Shown piece by piece: positions 9,731-18,334 of a stretch of 64,000 bases of DNA (position 1 is its first letter; each line of letters opens with the position of its first letter). The notes below the pieces were generated by a model, which worked only from the letters and a program-made list of their open reading frames with translations, was not told the origin of the DNA and searched no databases. Where the stretch lies: NCBI GenBank assembly GCA_019636175.1, contig JAHBYC010000011.1, forward strand, positions 1 to 64,000. The letters run 5' to 3'. The position numbers were made by a program, and so were the translations under genes. This DNA comes from Caulobacter sp. (GTDB lineage Bacteria > Pseudomonadota > Alphaproteobacteria > Caulobacterales > Caulobacteraceae).

Positions 9731-9744
9731 TTGACCCAGATCAA
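9731..9744. promoter_or_regulatory. FNR/FixK-type box upstream of ompW
   Basis: TTGACCCAGATCAA has perfect TTGA-N6-TCAA symmetry, the Crp/Fnr-family consensus. It lies 72 bases before the ompW start, the right range for activation or repression. In other proteobacteria ompW is a known oxygen/FNR-responsive gene, so this agrees with established knowledge. Binding is not shown. Confidence 0.65.
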
Positions 9745-9815
9745 CGAATTGGCGGCCGACAACTCCGTAAAAGTATTCCCATCAGAACAAGACCAATGAC
9801 TAGGGGATAGTCGAA

Positions 9816-10460
9816 ATGAAGAAGATTGCGATTGCTACACTTGGACTGGCCATGATGGCGGGCGCTCCCGCCTTTGCCCAGGACTTCAAGGTCAAGGAAG
9901 CGGGGACCTGGATGGTGACCGCCCGGGCGTCCGAAGTGGCCCCCGATGCGTCGGGCGATATCCGCACCGCCGGCAATGTCGACACGGGCCTCAATGTCGA
10001 CGCCAGCAGCGACGTGATGCCGACCCTGGGCTTCACCTACTTCTTCACCGACAACATCGCGGTCGAGGGCATCCTCGGTACGACCCAGCACAGCGTCTAC
10101 GCCCGCGGCGTCGGGACCAAGACCAAGGTGCATGAGACCTGGGTGCTGCCGCCGGTGGTCACCGTTCAGTACCACTTCAACCCCAAGGGCCGCGTCAGCC
10201 CCTACGTCGGAGCCGGCGTGAACGCGATGATCTTCTACAGCGGCGACGACTACAACGGCTTCAAGGTCGACCTCGACAACGGCGTCGGCCTGGCAGTCCA
10301 GGGCGGCGTGGACGTGGTGGTCAAGGACGACTGGAGCGTCAACCTCGACGTCAAGAAGGTCTTCTTCGACACCAAGGCCAACATCAACAACGGCGCGCTC
10401 AAGTCCGACGTCACCCTCGACCCCTGGGTCGTGTCCGTGGGTCTGACCAAGCGGTTCTAG
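9816..10460 (+). CDS. ompW: OmpW-family outer membrane beta-barrel protein
   Basis: This 214-aa protein has a cleavable signal peptide (residues 1-21, ending AFAQD). An eight-strand beta barrel of the OmpW type follows, with GFTYFFTDNIAVEG, PPVVTVQYHF and the terminal LTKRF ending in phenylalanine, as outer membrane proteins do. OmpW proteins form a narrow hydrophobic channel for small apolar molecules. The gene stands alone between a Crp/Fnr-type box upstream and a strong intrinsic terminator downstream, so it is probably monocistronic and oxygen-regulated. Confidence 0.9.
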   Translation: MKKIAIATLGLAMMAGAPAFAQDFKVKEAGTWMVTARASEVAPDASGDIRTAGNVDTGLNVDASSDVMPTLGFTYFFTDNIAVEGILGTTQHSVYARGVGTKTKVHETWVLPPVVTVQYHFNPKGRVSPYVGAGVNAMIFYSGDDYNGFKVDLDNGVGLAVQGGVDVVVKDDWSVNLDVKKVFFDTKANINNGALKSDVTLDPWVVSVGLTKRF

Positions 10461-10483
10461 GTTCCCCCGCCAAAGGGACCCAC

Positions 10484-10521
10484 TGGCCCGGATCAGGCGC
10501 CCCTGATCCGGGCCATTTTTC
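10484..10521 (+). terminator. Intrinsic terminator after ompW
   Basis: The sequence TGGCCCGGATCAGG, a three-base loop and the matching CCTGATCCGGGCCA form a 14-bp GC-rich stem followed directly by TTTTT. It lies 24 bases after the ompW stop. This is a textbook Rho-independent terminator. Confidence 0.9.
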
Positions 10522-10600
10522 TTTGCGGGTCGCGAAATGGGGCCGGCTGGCCTATCCTCGCCGCGCCGCCACGTCTGGCCGCGCCTCGAAAGCTCCGGCC

Positions 10601-10774
10601 ATGACCGATGAGAAGACCCCGCCGCCGGATGAAACGCCGATCCAGAAGGCCCTGCGCCTCAAGCAGGCGGCCATCGACGCCAAGCCGAAACCGCCACGCG
10701 GCGGCCGGTTCCAGCGGGAGCAGGCCGCAGCGGCCCGTTCGTCTTCAAAATCCAAACCCTGGATGACCCGCTAG
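10601..10774 (+). CDS. Small basic conserved protein
   Basis: This is a 57-aa protein starting MTDEKTPPPDETPIQKAL and ending SKSKPWMTR. The middle is rich in lysine, proline and arginine (KPKPPRGGRFQRE). I recall similar small proteins with the same GGRFQRE and KPWM motifs in alphaproteobacteria, but their function is unknown. The ATG at 10601 is preferred over an upstream ATG at 10523, whose extra residues are arginine-rich read-through. Its stop overlaps the stop of the convergent P450 gene. Confidence 0.6.
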   Translation: MTDEKTPPPDETPIQKALRLKQAAIDAKPKPPRGGRFQREQAAAARSSSKSKPWMTR

Positions 10775-12003
10775 ACCGCCAGCTCCAGCTGCTCCAGCCC
10801 CCGGAAGAAGGGCAGCGTCCGCCATTCCGGCGTCGCGTGCGGATCGGCCAGCCGCAGGGTCGGGAACCGCTCGAACAGCCGCACCAGGGCGACCTGCGCC
10901 TCCAGCCGCGCCAGGGGCGCGCCGATGCAGATATGGGCTCCGCCGCCGAAGGCGACGTGCGGGCGGCGCTTGCGGCTGACGTTGAAGACGTGCGGGTCCT
11001 CATAGACCTCCGGATCGCGGTTGGCGGCCCGCAGCGACATCGTCAGGGCCTGGCGGTCCTTTACCGGGCAGCCGCCGAGTTCCATGTCGCGCGAGGCGAT
11101 GCGGCCGGTGACATCGACCGGCGGCTCATAGCGCAGCACCTCCTCGACGACCGCATTGATAATCTTGGGGTCGGCCTTCAGCTTGGCCAGCTCGTCGGGA
11201 TTGAGCAGCAGCAGCCGCACCGCATTGCCGATCAGGTCGGTGGTGGTCAGGTTGCCGCCGACAAGCAGGGCGGTGAGGTTGATGCGGAGTTCGTCGTCGC
11301 TGAGGTCCGCTCCGCTGGCCTGAAGCTGGACCATGTCGCTGATGAGATCGTCCCGGGGCTCGGCGCGGCGCGCGGCCATGGTCTCGGTGAAATACCGGGT
11401 CAGCCCGGCGCTGGCCGCTTCCATGGCCGCGGTCTGTTCGGCGTTGCGGAATGGGTTGAGCCCCTGGATGAGACCCTCCGACCATTCGCGGAACTGCCCC
11501 AGACGGTCGTGATCGACCCCCAGGATCGAGGCGATCACATCGATCGGCACCGGCACGCAGAAGCGGTCCATCAGATCGAAGCGGCTTTCCCCCTCCAGCC
11601 GGTCGAGGGTTTCGGAAACGATCCGCTCGACCTCCGGCTTGAACCTGGCCACCCGGGCGTAGAGGGCCTGGGCCAGCGGCTGCCGGATACGGGCGTGGTC
11701 GGGGTTGTCGAGGGTGAGGATGCTGCTGACGCTGCTGCGCGGCAGGCTGGGATCGACCTCGGCCAGCGAGCGGCGCTGCAGGACGGCGCCCTCCTCGGCG
11801 TTGATCGGATCGCGCAACAGGGTGAGGTCCGAGACCATGGCCCGGACATCCTCGTAGCGGCTGAGCACGAAGTTGCCCGACATCTCGTCCCGGTGAACAG
11901 GGCAGCGGGTCCGCAGGTCGTCGAGCACCTGATGCGGATCGGCCCGATAGGTCGGGTCCATCGGGGTCAACTGCAGAAGGTTCGGCAGGGGGGCGTCGGT
12001 CAT
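10771..12003 (-). CDS. Cytochrome P450
   Basis: The 410-aa protein is a soluble bacterial class I P450. The heme-binding loop is FGGGAHICIGAPLARLE, with the ExxR motif in EEVLR. The I-helix oxygen-activation segment reads GGNLTTTD rather than the common AGxDTT, so Asn replaces the usual acidic residue while the threonines are kept. It inserts oxygen into an unknown substrate using electrons from a ferredoxin not encoded nearby. The ATG at 12003 was chosen because the upstream extension has no family similarity and reaches the divergent sulfatase promoter. Confidence 0.9.
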   Translation of the reverse strand: MTDAPLPNLLQLTPMDPTYRADPHQVLDDLRTRCPVHRDEMSGNFVLSRYEDVRAMVSDLTLLRDPINAEEGAVLQRRSLAEVDPSLPRSSVSSILTLDNPDHARIRQPLAQALYARVARFKPEVERIVSETLDRLEGESRFDLMDRFCVPVPIDVIASILGVDHDRLGQFREWSEGLIQGLNPFRNAEQTAAMEAASAGLTRYFTETMAARRAEPRDDLISDMVQLQASGADLSDDELRINLTALLVGGNLTTTDLIGNAVRLLLLNPDELAKLKADPKIINAVVEEVLRYEPPVDVTGRIASRDMELGGCPVKDRQALTMSLRAANRDPEVYEDPHVFNVSRKRRPHVAFGGGAHICIGAPLARLEAQVALVRLFERFPTLRLADPHATPEWRTLPFFRGLEQLELAV

Positions 12004-12130
12004 CGGGATCCTCCGGTCGGCGAACTGGCGTCGCCGATCCTGGCGCGGCATTCTGACGTCGAGGCGGCCGGGGGCAAGTCCCGCCCATGCGACGGCCGTC
12101 CGGAACACCGGCCTCGACACCGCTGGAATA

Positions 12131-12153
12131 TATTGGCATAATTCGTGCCAATA
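12131..12153. promoter_or_regulatory. Perfect palindrome between P450 and sulfatase genes
   Basis: TATTGGCA-N7-TGCCAATA is an 8-bp perfect inverted repeat with a 7-bp spacer. It is centred in the divergent interval, 19 bases before the sulfatase start and about 130 bases before the P450 start. The geometry suits a dimeric repressor such as a TetR- or LacI-type protein, but no regulator gene is adjacent. Confidence 0.55.
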
Positions 12154-12171
12154 CAATGGGGGAACGAGATC

Positions 12172-14340
12172 ATGATGCTGCGCGCCTTGCTGAAGCCCGC
12201 TCTGGGGTTGGTTGGTCTGGCCGCCCTGCTCGCCTTTGGCCCCAGCGCCGCCGCCCCCAAGGCGCCGTCAAAACCCAACATCGTGGTCATTCTGATCGAT
12301 GACGGCGGCTACACCGATCTGGGCGCCTATGGCGGCGAGATCGCCACCCCCAATATCGACGCCCTCGCCGCGAGCGGGGCGCGCTTTTCCAATTTCCACG
12401 CCTCGCCGATGTGCGCCCCCTCGCGGGCCATGCTTCTGACCGGCGTCGACAGCCACACCGCCGGAGTCGCCAACCTGCCGGAATCGACGCCGCCGGAGCA
12501 TCGCGGCAAGCCCGCCTATCAGGGTCGGCTGGCGGCCAATGTCACCACCGTCGCCAGCCTGCTGAAGGCCGACGGCTACCACACCTACATGGCCGGCAAA
12601 TGGCATCTGGGCCATGACCCCAAGGACCTGCCCGGCGCCCGCGGCTTCGAGCGGTCCTTCGCGCTCGACGCCACGGGCGGCGATAACTGGGAGCAGCGCC
12701 CCTATTTCCCGATCTACACCGGCAAGGAATGGTTCGAGGACGACAAGCCCGCCACCCTGCCCGACGATTTCTATTCGTCGCGCTTCCTGGTCGACCGGAT
12801 GATCAGCTACGTCGATTCAAAGCCCGACGACGGCCGGCCCTTCTTCGCCTATCTGCCCTTCATGGCCATCCATCTGCCCGTTCAGGCGCCGGCGGAGTTC
12901 GTGGCCAAATATGAGGGTCGATACGCCGATGGCTGGCAGGCCCAGCGCCAGCGGCGCTACGAGGGCGCGGTCAGGGCGGGGCTGATTCCCGCCGGAACCC
13001 CGATGGGCCCGCCTCCCGCCAATGTCCGCGACTGGAACAGGCTCTCGAAGGACGAGCAGGTCCTCTACGCCAGGCGCATGGCGGTCAACGCCGGCATGCT
13101 CGAGGCCATGGACCACCACCTGGGCCGGTTCATCAACCACCTGAGGGACACCGGACAGTACGACAACACCCTGTTCGTGGTGCTGTCCGACAACGGACCC
13201 GAGGCCGGCGATCCGACCACCGAGGGCCCCTTCAAGCTGTGGATGAAGAGCGTCGGCTACTCGGCCAGGGCGGAAGGCCTGGGCGGCAAGGGGACCTTCG
13301 CGGCCATCGGTCCGGGCTGGGCCAGCGCCGCCGCCGCTCCCGGCGCCCTGTTCAAGTTCTACACCTCGGAAGGCGGCACCCGCGTTCCGCTGATCGTCTC
13401 CGGCCCCGGCGTTCAGCGCGGGGCCCGGCTGGACGGCTTCTCGGTCATCACCGACATCACCCCGACCCTTCTCGACTTCGCCGGCGCAGCCCCCGCTCCG
13501 GCCCCCGCCGCCAAGCTGGACGGCCGCAGCCTGCGCCCGATGCTGGCCGGCGCTGCGCCATCGGTCTATGGCCCCGCCGATCCTGTCGGCATGGAGGCGG
13601 CCGGCGACGGCGCCCTGTGGAAAGGCGGCATGAAGCTGGTTCGCAGCGCCGGGCCTCTCGGCGACCCCCGCTGGCGCCTCTACGACATGACCACGGACCC
13701 GGGTGAGACCATGGATCTGTCCTCGACCCGCCCCGCCGAGACCGCCGCCCTGCTGGCCGACTACAAGGCCTACGCCGCCCGCGTCGGCGCAGAGGAAGTC
13801 CCGGCCGGCTACACCCCTGACAGGCAGGTGGCGGTGAATATCCTCGGAAGCATCCTTGGGAGCTTTCTTTGGCAGATTCTGCTGGGACTGACGGTCGTCG
13901 TCGCCGTCGCGGTCTGGATCGCCTGGCGGCTGCGCAAGTCCGGAGACACTTCCGGACAGATCGCCGCCCGCATGCTGCTGGGCCTGACGGGCGCCCTGGC
14001 CCTGTTGCTGGCCACGCGCTTCTGGTCCGCGCCGGAAACGGCCGCCAAGGCCTTCGCCCTGTCGCCCGAGGGGGTCGCCGGCCTTGGAACGATCCGGGCC
14101 GACATGGCCGCCTTCTTTGCCGCCTGTGGCGGCCTTTCGCTCGTCGCCAGCCTGCGTCGCGAAGGCCGGTGGCTGTGGCCGGTGCTGTTGATCCTCGCGC
14201 TGGCCCTCGGCGGTCGGGTGCTGAACCTCGCCGTTACCGGCGGCGGCAAGGGGGTGATTCCGCCGATGGTGGTCGAGGCGGTGCTGATCGCCATCACCCT
14301 GCTGGGGATGCGGGTGCTGCCCCCGAGACGCGCAAGCTGA
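12172..14340 (+). CDS. Membrane-anchored arylsulfatase
   Basis: The 722-aa protein has a signal peptide (about 1-28, ending SAAA). A type I sulfatase domain with metal aspartates D43/D44 (LIDDGGY) follows, and the formylglycine motif CAPSR is at residue 81. Downstream motifs GKWHLGH and LSDNGPEAGD also match the family. After about residue 550 come some four hydrophobic segments, an unusual C-terminal membrane extension. It hydrolyses sulfate esters, probably in the periplasm while tethered to the inner membrane. The start is one of two adjacent ATGs following GGGGGAACGAG. It is divergent from the P450 with a shared palindrome. Confidence 0.88.
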   Translation: MMLRALLKPALGLVGLAALLAFGPSAAAPKAPSKPNIVVILIDDGGYTDLGAYGGEIATPNIDALAASGARFSNFHASPMCAPSRAMLLTGVDSHTAGVANLPESTPPEHRGKPAYQGRLAANVTTVASLLKADGYHTYMAGKWHLGHDPKDLPGARGFERSFALDATGGDNWEQRPYFPIYTGKEWFEDDKPATLPDDFYSSRFLVDRMISYVDSKPDDGRPFFAYLPFMAIHLPVQAPAEFVAKYEGRYADGWQAQRQRRYEGAVRAGLIPAGTPMGPPPANVRDWNRLSKDEQVLYARRMAVNAGMLEAMDHHLGRFINHLRDTGQYDNTLFVVLSDNGPEAGDPTTEGPFKLWMKSVGYSARAEGLGGKGTFAAIGPGWASAAAAPGALFKFYTSEGGTRVPLIVSGPGVQRGARLDGFSVITDITPTLLDFAGAAPAPAPAAKLDGRSLRPMLAGAAPSVYGPADPVGMEAAGDGALWKGGMKLVRSAGPLGDPRWRLYDMTTDPGETMDLSSTRPAETAALLADYKAYAARVGAEEVPAGYTPDRQVAVNILGSILGSFLWQILLGLTVVVAVAVWIAWRLRKSGDTSGQIAARMLLGLTGALALLLATRFWSAPETAAKAFALSPEGVAGLGTIRADMAAFFAACGGLSLVASLRREGRWLWPVLLILALALGGRVLNLAVTGGGKGVIPPMVVEAVLIAITLLGMRVLPPRRAS

Positions 14341-14343
14341 CCG

Positions 14344-15798
14344 TCAGGGAGCATCCTCGATCGGCGCCAGCGACAGGGGATCGGCCACCTCCTCCAGTGG
14401 CTTGCGCTCGGCATTGACCCCGATCGCCAGCTCGACGCCGGCCGCCAGGACCATCAATCCGCCGCCCAGCAGATAACCCCAGAGGATCTGGGAACGCTCG
14501 CCGGTATCGATCAGGGCGCCGAAGAGGGCCGGTCCGCCGACCCCGCCCAGCAGGGTGCCAAAGGCGTAGAACATGGAAATGGTCACCGCCCTCGCCTCCA
14601 GCGGAAAGCTCTCCCCAACCGTCAGATAGGCGGCGCTGGCCCCGGCCGAGGCGAAGAAGAAGATGATGGTCCAGGCAATGGTCTGGCTTGTCGCCGACAG
14701 CAGCCCGACGCTGAACATCCAGCCTGTGATGCACATCAGCACGCCGGCGAGACCGTAGGTCAGGCTGATCATGGTCTTGCGGCCAAGGCTGTCGAACAGG
14801 GACCCCAGCAGCAGCGGGCCGCAGAAATTGCCCAGCGCGAAGGGCAGGATGAACCAGCCCACCGCCTGATCGGCGACGCCATAGAAGCGGGTCAGGATCA
14901 GGGCGTAGGTGAAGAAGATGGCGTTGTAGCAAAACGCCTGGGTGGCCATCAGGGTGACGCCCAGCAGGGTGCGGCGGGGATACCGGAACAGCAGCACCGC
15001 CAGAATGTCGCGCCAGCTGGTTCCGGCGCGGCGGATCAGCCTGAGCGGAGGGCGTTGCGGGACCGGCGGCAACGGCCCCGACCGCTTCTCGACATCGGCC
15101 TCGATCTCCTGGACGATGGCTTCCGCCTCTTCCGGTCGCCCGTGCGTGACCAGCCAACGTGGGCTTTCGGGGATGTAGCGGCGCACCCAGATGATCACCA
15201 GGGCGATCAGCCCGCCAATGACAAAGGCCAGCCGCCAGCCCATGGCCGGGTCGAACAACGCCGGGTTCAGCACCACAATCGAGCCCAGCGCCCCCAACGC
15301 CGCCCCGACCCAGAAGCTGCCGTTGATGGCCAGGTCGGTGTAGCCGCGCCGCCGGGCCGGGATCAGTTCCTGGATCGCGGAATTGACCGCGCCGTACTCG
15401 CCGCCAATCCCGGCGCCGGTCAGGAAGCGGAACAGGGCGAAGGACCAGAAGTCCCAGGAAAAGCCGGTGGCGATGGTGGCGACCAGATAGACCGCCACCG
15501 TGATGGTGAAGATTTTGCGGCGGCCGAACCGGTCGGTCAGGCGGCCAAACAGCAGGGAGCCAAGGACCGCGCCGAGGATGTAGGCGCTGCCGGTCAGACC
15601 GACCTGCCGGGCGGTCAGGGACAGTCCGTCAGCCCCGGAGATGACCGGCGAAAGGGACCCCACCAGGGTCACCTCCAGCCCATCAAGAATCCAGGTGATC
15701 CCCAGGGCCGAGACAATCAGCCAGTGGAAGCGGCTCCACGGCAATCGGTCCAGCCGGGCTGGAACATCCGTGGTGAAAACCTCTCCGATGGCCGCCAT
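14344..15798 (-). CDS. MFS transporter, sugar/acid porter type
   Basis: This 484-aa protein has about twelve hydrophobic segments. It carries the MFS loop motif GRLTDRFGRRK between helices 2 and 3, and YIPESPRW at the end of helix 6, a signature of the sugar-porter/aromatic-acid symporter group. A cytoplasmic loop with charged residues separates the two six-helix halves. It probably imports an organic acid or aromatic compound by proton symport. It is convergent with the sulfatase, four bases apart, and sits upstream of a Baeyer-Villiger-type oxygenase on the same strand. Substrate unknown. Confidence 0.85.
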   Translation of the reverse strand: MAAIGEVFTTDVPARLDRLPWSRFHWLIVSALGITWILDGLEVTLVGSLSPVISGADGLSLTARQVGLTGSAYILGAVLGSLLFGRLTDRFGRRKIFTITVAVYLVATIATGFSWDFWSFALFRFLTGAGIGGEYGAVNSAIQELIPARRRGYTDLAINGSFWVGAALGALGSIVVLNPALFDPAMGWRLAFVIGGLIALVIIWVRRYIPESPRWLVTHGRPEEAEAIVQEIEADVEKRSGPLPPVPQRPPLRLIRRAGTSWRDILAVLLFRYPRRTLLGVTLMATQAFCYNAIFFTYALILTRFYGVADQAVGWFILPFALGNFCGPLLLGSLFDSLGRKTMISLTYGLAGVLMCITGWMFSVGLLSATSQTIAWTIIFFFASAGASAAYLTVGESFPLEARAVTISMFYAFGTLLGGVGGPALFGALIDTGERSQILWGYLLGGGLMVLAAGVELAIGVNAERKPLEEVADPLSLAPIEDAP

Positions 15799-15875
15799 GG
15801 CGCACTCCCTCGTTTCAGTCCGCAGATGCGGATCGTAACGCGCGAGCGCCGTCCGGGACGACCCCGGGAGGGAAA

Positions 15876-17384
15876 TCAGGCGGCTTGTGCGACCTTCGCA
15901 GCCGCCTTGGCGGCCGTTCTGGGCGGGTTGGAGAAGATCATCGCCCCGTCATCGACCCTGCCGAACTTCAGGCTCATCAGGTCCAGGGCGTAGTTCTGAT
16001 GCTGCTTCCACGGCGCCTTCGCCCCCTGCTTGGGGAACAGGTGGACCGAGCGCTGGACATAGCCCGACGAGAAGTCCAGCCAGTCCTCATCGCCCTCGTC
16101 GCCGGGTTTGCGGACCGGGGTGGCGATCTTCTGACCGGTGCGGGTCATGTGGTTGAGCAGCCGACAGACGTAGGCGCAGGTCAGGTCCGCCTTCAGCGTC
16201 CAGGAGGCGTTGGTGTAGCCGAACGACGACGCCAGGTTCGGCACGCCGCTGTACATCATGCCCTTGTAGCTGAGGGTGTCGCCGAAGTTCACTGGCTCTC
16301 CATCGACGGCAAACTGCGCCCCGCCGAGAACCTCCAGGTTCAGACCCGTAGCGGTGACGATGATGTCGGCTTCCAGTTCCTGGCCCGATTTCAGCAGGAT
16401 GCCCTTTGGCGTGAACCGCTCGATGTGATCGGTGACCACACTGGCGGCGCCGGTGTTGATGGCGTTGAACAGGTCATCGTCAGGCACCAGGCAAAGCCGC
16501 TGGTCCCAGGGGTTGTAGCGGGGGGTGAAATGGGTGGCGACGTCATAGTCGGGCCCGAGCTTCTCGCGCACCATGCCCAGGATCTGTTCCTTGACCCGCT
16601 CCGGCCGCTTGCGCGCCATGCGGAAGAACACCATGCCCAGCAGCACATTCTTCCACCGGGTGATCCGGTAGGCGGTCATCGGCTTGAAGGTCTTCTTCAG
16701 CCATTCGGCGGCCGGATCTTCGGCGGGGCGACTGACCACATAGGTCGGCGAACGCTGCAGCATGGTGACGTGGGCGGCCGTCCTGGCCATTTCCGGCACC
16801 AGGGTCACGGCGGTGGCGCCGCTGCCGATGACCACCACCTTCTTTCCGGCGTGGTCGAGATCGGCCGGCCATTCCTGGGGATGAACAATGGTCCCCTTGA
16901 AGTCCGCCGCGCCGGCGAACTCCGGCTTGTAGCCGGACTTGTAGGAGTAGTAGCCCGAGCACATGAAAAGGAAGTTGCAGGTGAAGCGCACCGGCTTGCC
17001 GGCCACCTCCGCTTCCACCGTCCAGGCCGCCGTGGCGCTGTCCCAGTCAGCGCGCTTGACCATGTGGCCATAGCGAATGTGGCGATCGATATCGTTCTCG
17101 GCCGCGGTCTCGTTGACATAGGCGAGAATGGAGGGGCCGTCGGCGATGGCCTTGGCCGCCTTCCACGGCTTGAAGACATAGCCCAGGGTGTACATGTCAC
17201 TGTCGGAGCGGATGCCGGGATAGCGGAACAGGTCCCAGGTTCCGCCCTTGGCCGCGCGGCCTTCGAGGATCACATAGGTGCGACCCGGGGAGCGATCCTG
17301 CAGGTGCTTGGCCGCGCCCACGCCTGACAGGCCAGCGCCGACGATGACCACGTCGAAATGTTCGGTTTCGGTCTGGAGCGTCAA
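15876..17384 (-). CDS. Flavin-containing monooxygenase, Baeyer-Villiger type
   Basis: The 502-aa protein has the N-terminal FAD fold GAGLSGVGAAKHL and a second dinucleotide fold GSGATAVTLVP for NADPH. Between them is FKGTIVHPQEWP, which fits the Baeyer-Villiger fingerprint FxGxxxHxxxWP exactly. FRYPGIRSDSDMYTLGY near residue 60 is also typical. Such enzymes convert ketones to esters or lactones with O2 and NADPH. It sits in a run of oxygenases and transporters. The start MTLQTETEHFD is the usual family N-terminus. A CTGTTTGAACAG inverted repeat lies 51 bases upstream and could bind a TetR-type regulator. Confidence 0.92.
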   Translation of the reverse strand: MTLQTETEHFDVVIVGAGLSGVGAAKHLQDRSPGRTYVILEGRAAKGGTWDLFRYPGIRSDSDMYTLGYVFKPWKAAKAIADGPSILAYVNETAAENDIDRHIRYGHMVKRADWDSATAAWTVEAEVAGKPVRFTCNFLFMCSGYYSYKSGYKPEFAGAADFKGTIVHPQEWPADLDHAGKKVVVIGSGATAVTLVPEMARTAAHVTMLQRSPTYVVSRPAEDPAAEWLKKTFKPMTAYRITRWKNVLLGMVFFRMARKRPERVKEQILGMVREKLGPDYDVATHFTPRYNPWDQRLCLVPDDDLFNAINTGAASVVTDHIERFTPKGILLKSGQELEADIIVTATGLNLEVLGGAQFAVDGEPVNFGDTLSYKGMMYSGVPNLASSFGYTNASWTLKADLTCAYVCRLLNHMTRTGQKIATPVRKPGDEGDEDWLDFSSGYVQRSVHLFPKQGAKAPWKQHQNYALDLMSLKFGRVDDGAMIFSNPPRTAAKAAAKVAQAA

Positions 17385-17434
17385 AACCGTCTCTCCCCGT
17401 TCTTATGTTAACGGCGATAATAGATGTGAAACGG

Positions 17435-17446
17435 CTGTTTGAACAG
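17435..17446. promoter_or_regulatory. Short inverted repeat upstream of the monooxygenase
   Basis: CTGTTTGAACAG is a 12-bp perfect palindrome, 51 bases before the monooxygenase start in a 93-base gap. This spacing suits a repressor operator. Short palindromes arise by chance, so this is only a candidate. Confidence 0.3.
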
Positions 17447-17477
17447 TCGCCGTTGACGCTAGGGAAAACCGAAGCTT

Positions 17478-18287
17478 TCAGGACTCGCCGCCGTTCGACT
17501 CCCGCGGCGTGGGCGGGCGGACCTTGGATGAGGACAGCAGGGCCAATCGCTCCTCGGCCGTCAGCGGTCGCCACATGCCTTCGGGCAGGTCACCCAGGTC
17601 GATCGGCCCGATGCGGACCCGCTGCAGGTCTACGACCTCAAGCTCGACCAGTTCGCACATCCGGCGGATCTGACGATTGCGCCCTTCGGTCAGGACAAAG
17701 CGCAGGCGTCCGGGCATGACCTCATCCACCAGGGCGGGGCGCAGCTGCCGACCGTCGAGTTCCAACCCGTGGCGCAATAGTTCGATCTTCTCCGACGTCA
17801 CCTCGCCCTCGACCTGGACGAAATACTCCTTGTCCAGTTCGGACTCCGGTCCGATGACGGCTTTGACCAGAACGCCATCCTCCGAGAGAATCAGCAGGCC
17901 GCGCGAGTCCATGTCGAGCCGGCCGACCGGGGCGAGCCGGTTGTCGATGGTCGGAATGACGTCGCTGGTCCCGAACAGGGCGGCCCGGCGCAGAAGCCTG
18001 ACAGCCGGGACCTGGTCGCCCTCCGGCTGGGACGAGACGATGCCGACGGGCTTGTGGATCAGCACCGTCAGCTTGGCGTCCAGCGCCTCCCGCCCCTGGT
18101 CGGCCAGCACCAGGGTCTGGCCCGGCAGTATCTTGCGCCCGACGTCCTCAACGACCACGCCATCGATTTCGACGAGGCCCCTGGCGATCAGGGATTCGGC
18201 CTCACGTCGCGAACAGACCGACGACTGGGCCAGCCACTTGTTTACCCGGACCGGCTCGTCTCCGGCGTAGGTTCGGCTCCAGGCCAT
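17478..18287 (-). CDS. Pseudouridine synthase, RsuA/RluB/RluF family
   Basis: This 269-aa protein has an N-terminal S4 RNA-binding domain (VRVNKWLAQSSVCSRREAESLI, residues about 14-60). The catalytic domain has its essential aspartate in VGRLDMDSRGLLIL and also contains TEGRNRQIRRM, the family signature. It isomerises a specific uridine in ribosomal RNA. The length and the QSSVCSRREAE segment fit RluF/RluB-type enzymes, but the exact target cannot be told. It stands alone between oxygenase and transporter genes. Confidence 0.9.
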   Translation of the reverse strand: MAWSRTYAGDEPVRVNKWLAQSSVCSRREAESLIARGLVEIDGVVVEDVGRKILPGQTLVLADQGREALDAKLTVLIHKPVGIVSSQPEGDQVPAVRLLRRAALFGTSDVIPTIDNRLAPVGRLDMDSRGLLILSEDGVLVKAVIGPESELDKEYFVQVEGEVTSEKIELLRHGLELDGRQLRPALVDEVMPGRLRFVLTEGRNRQIRRMCELVELEVVDLQRVRIGPIDLGDLPEGMWRPLTAEERLALLSSSKVRPPTPRESNGGES

Positions 18288-18334
18288 GACGGCTCCCGTT
18301 CAGCGCCGCGTCGGATCAGCGGACGCGGCGGCTC

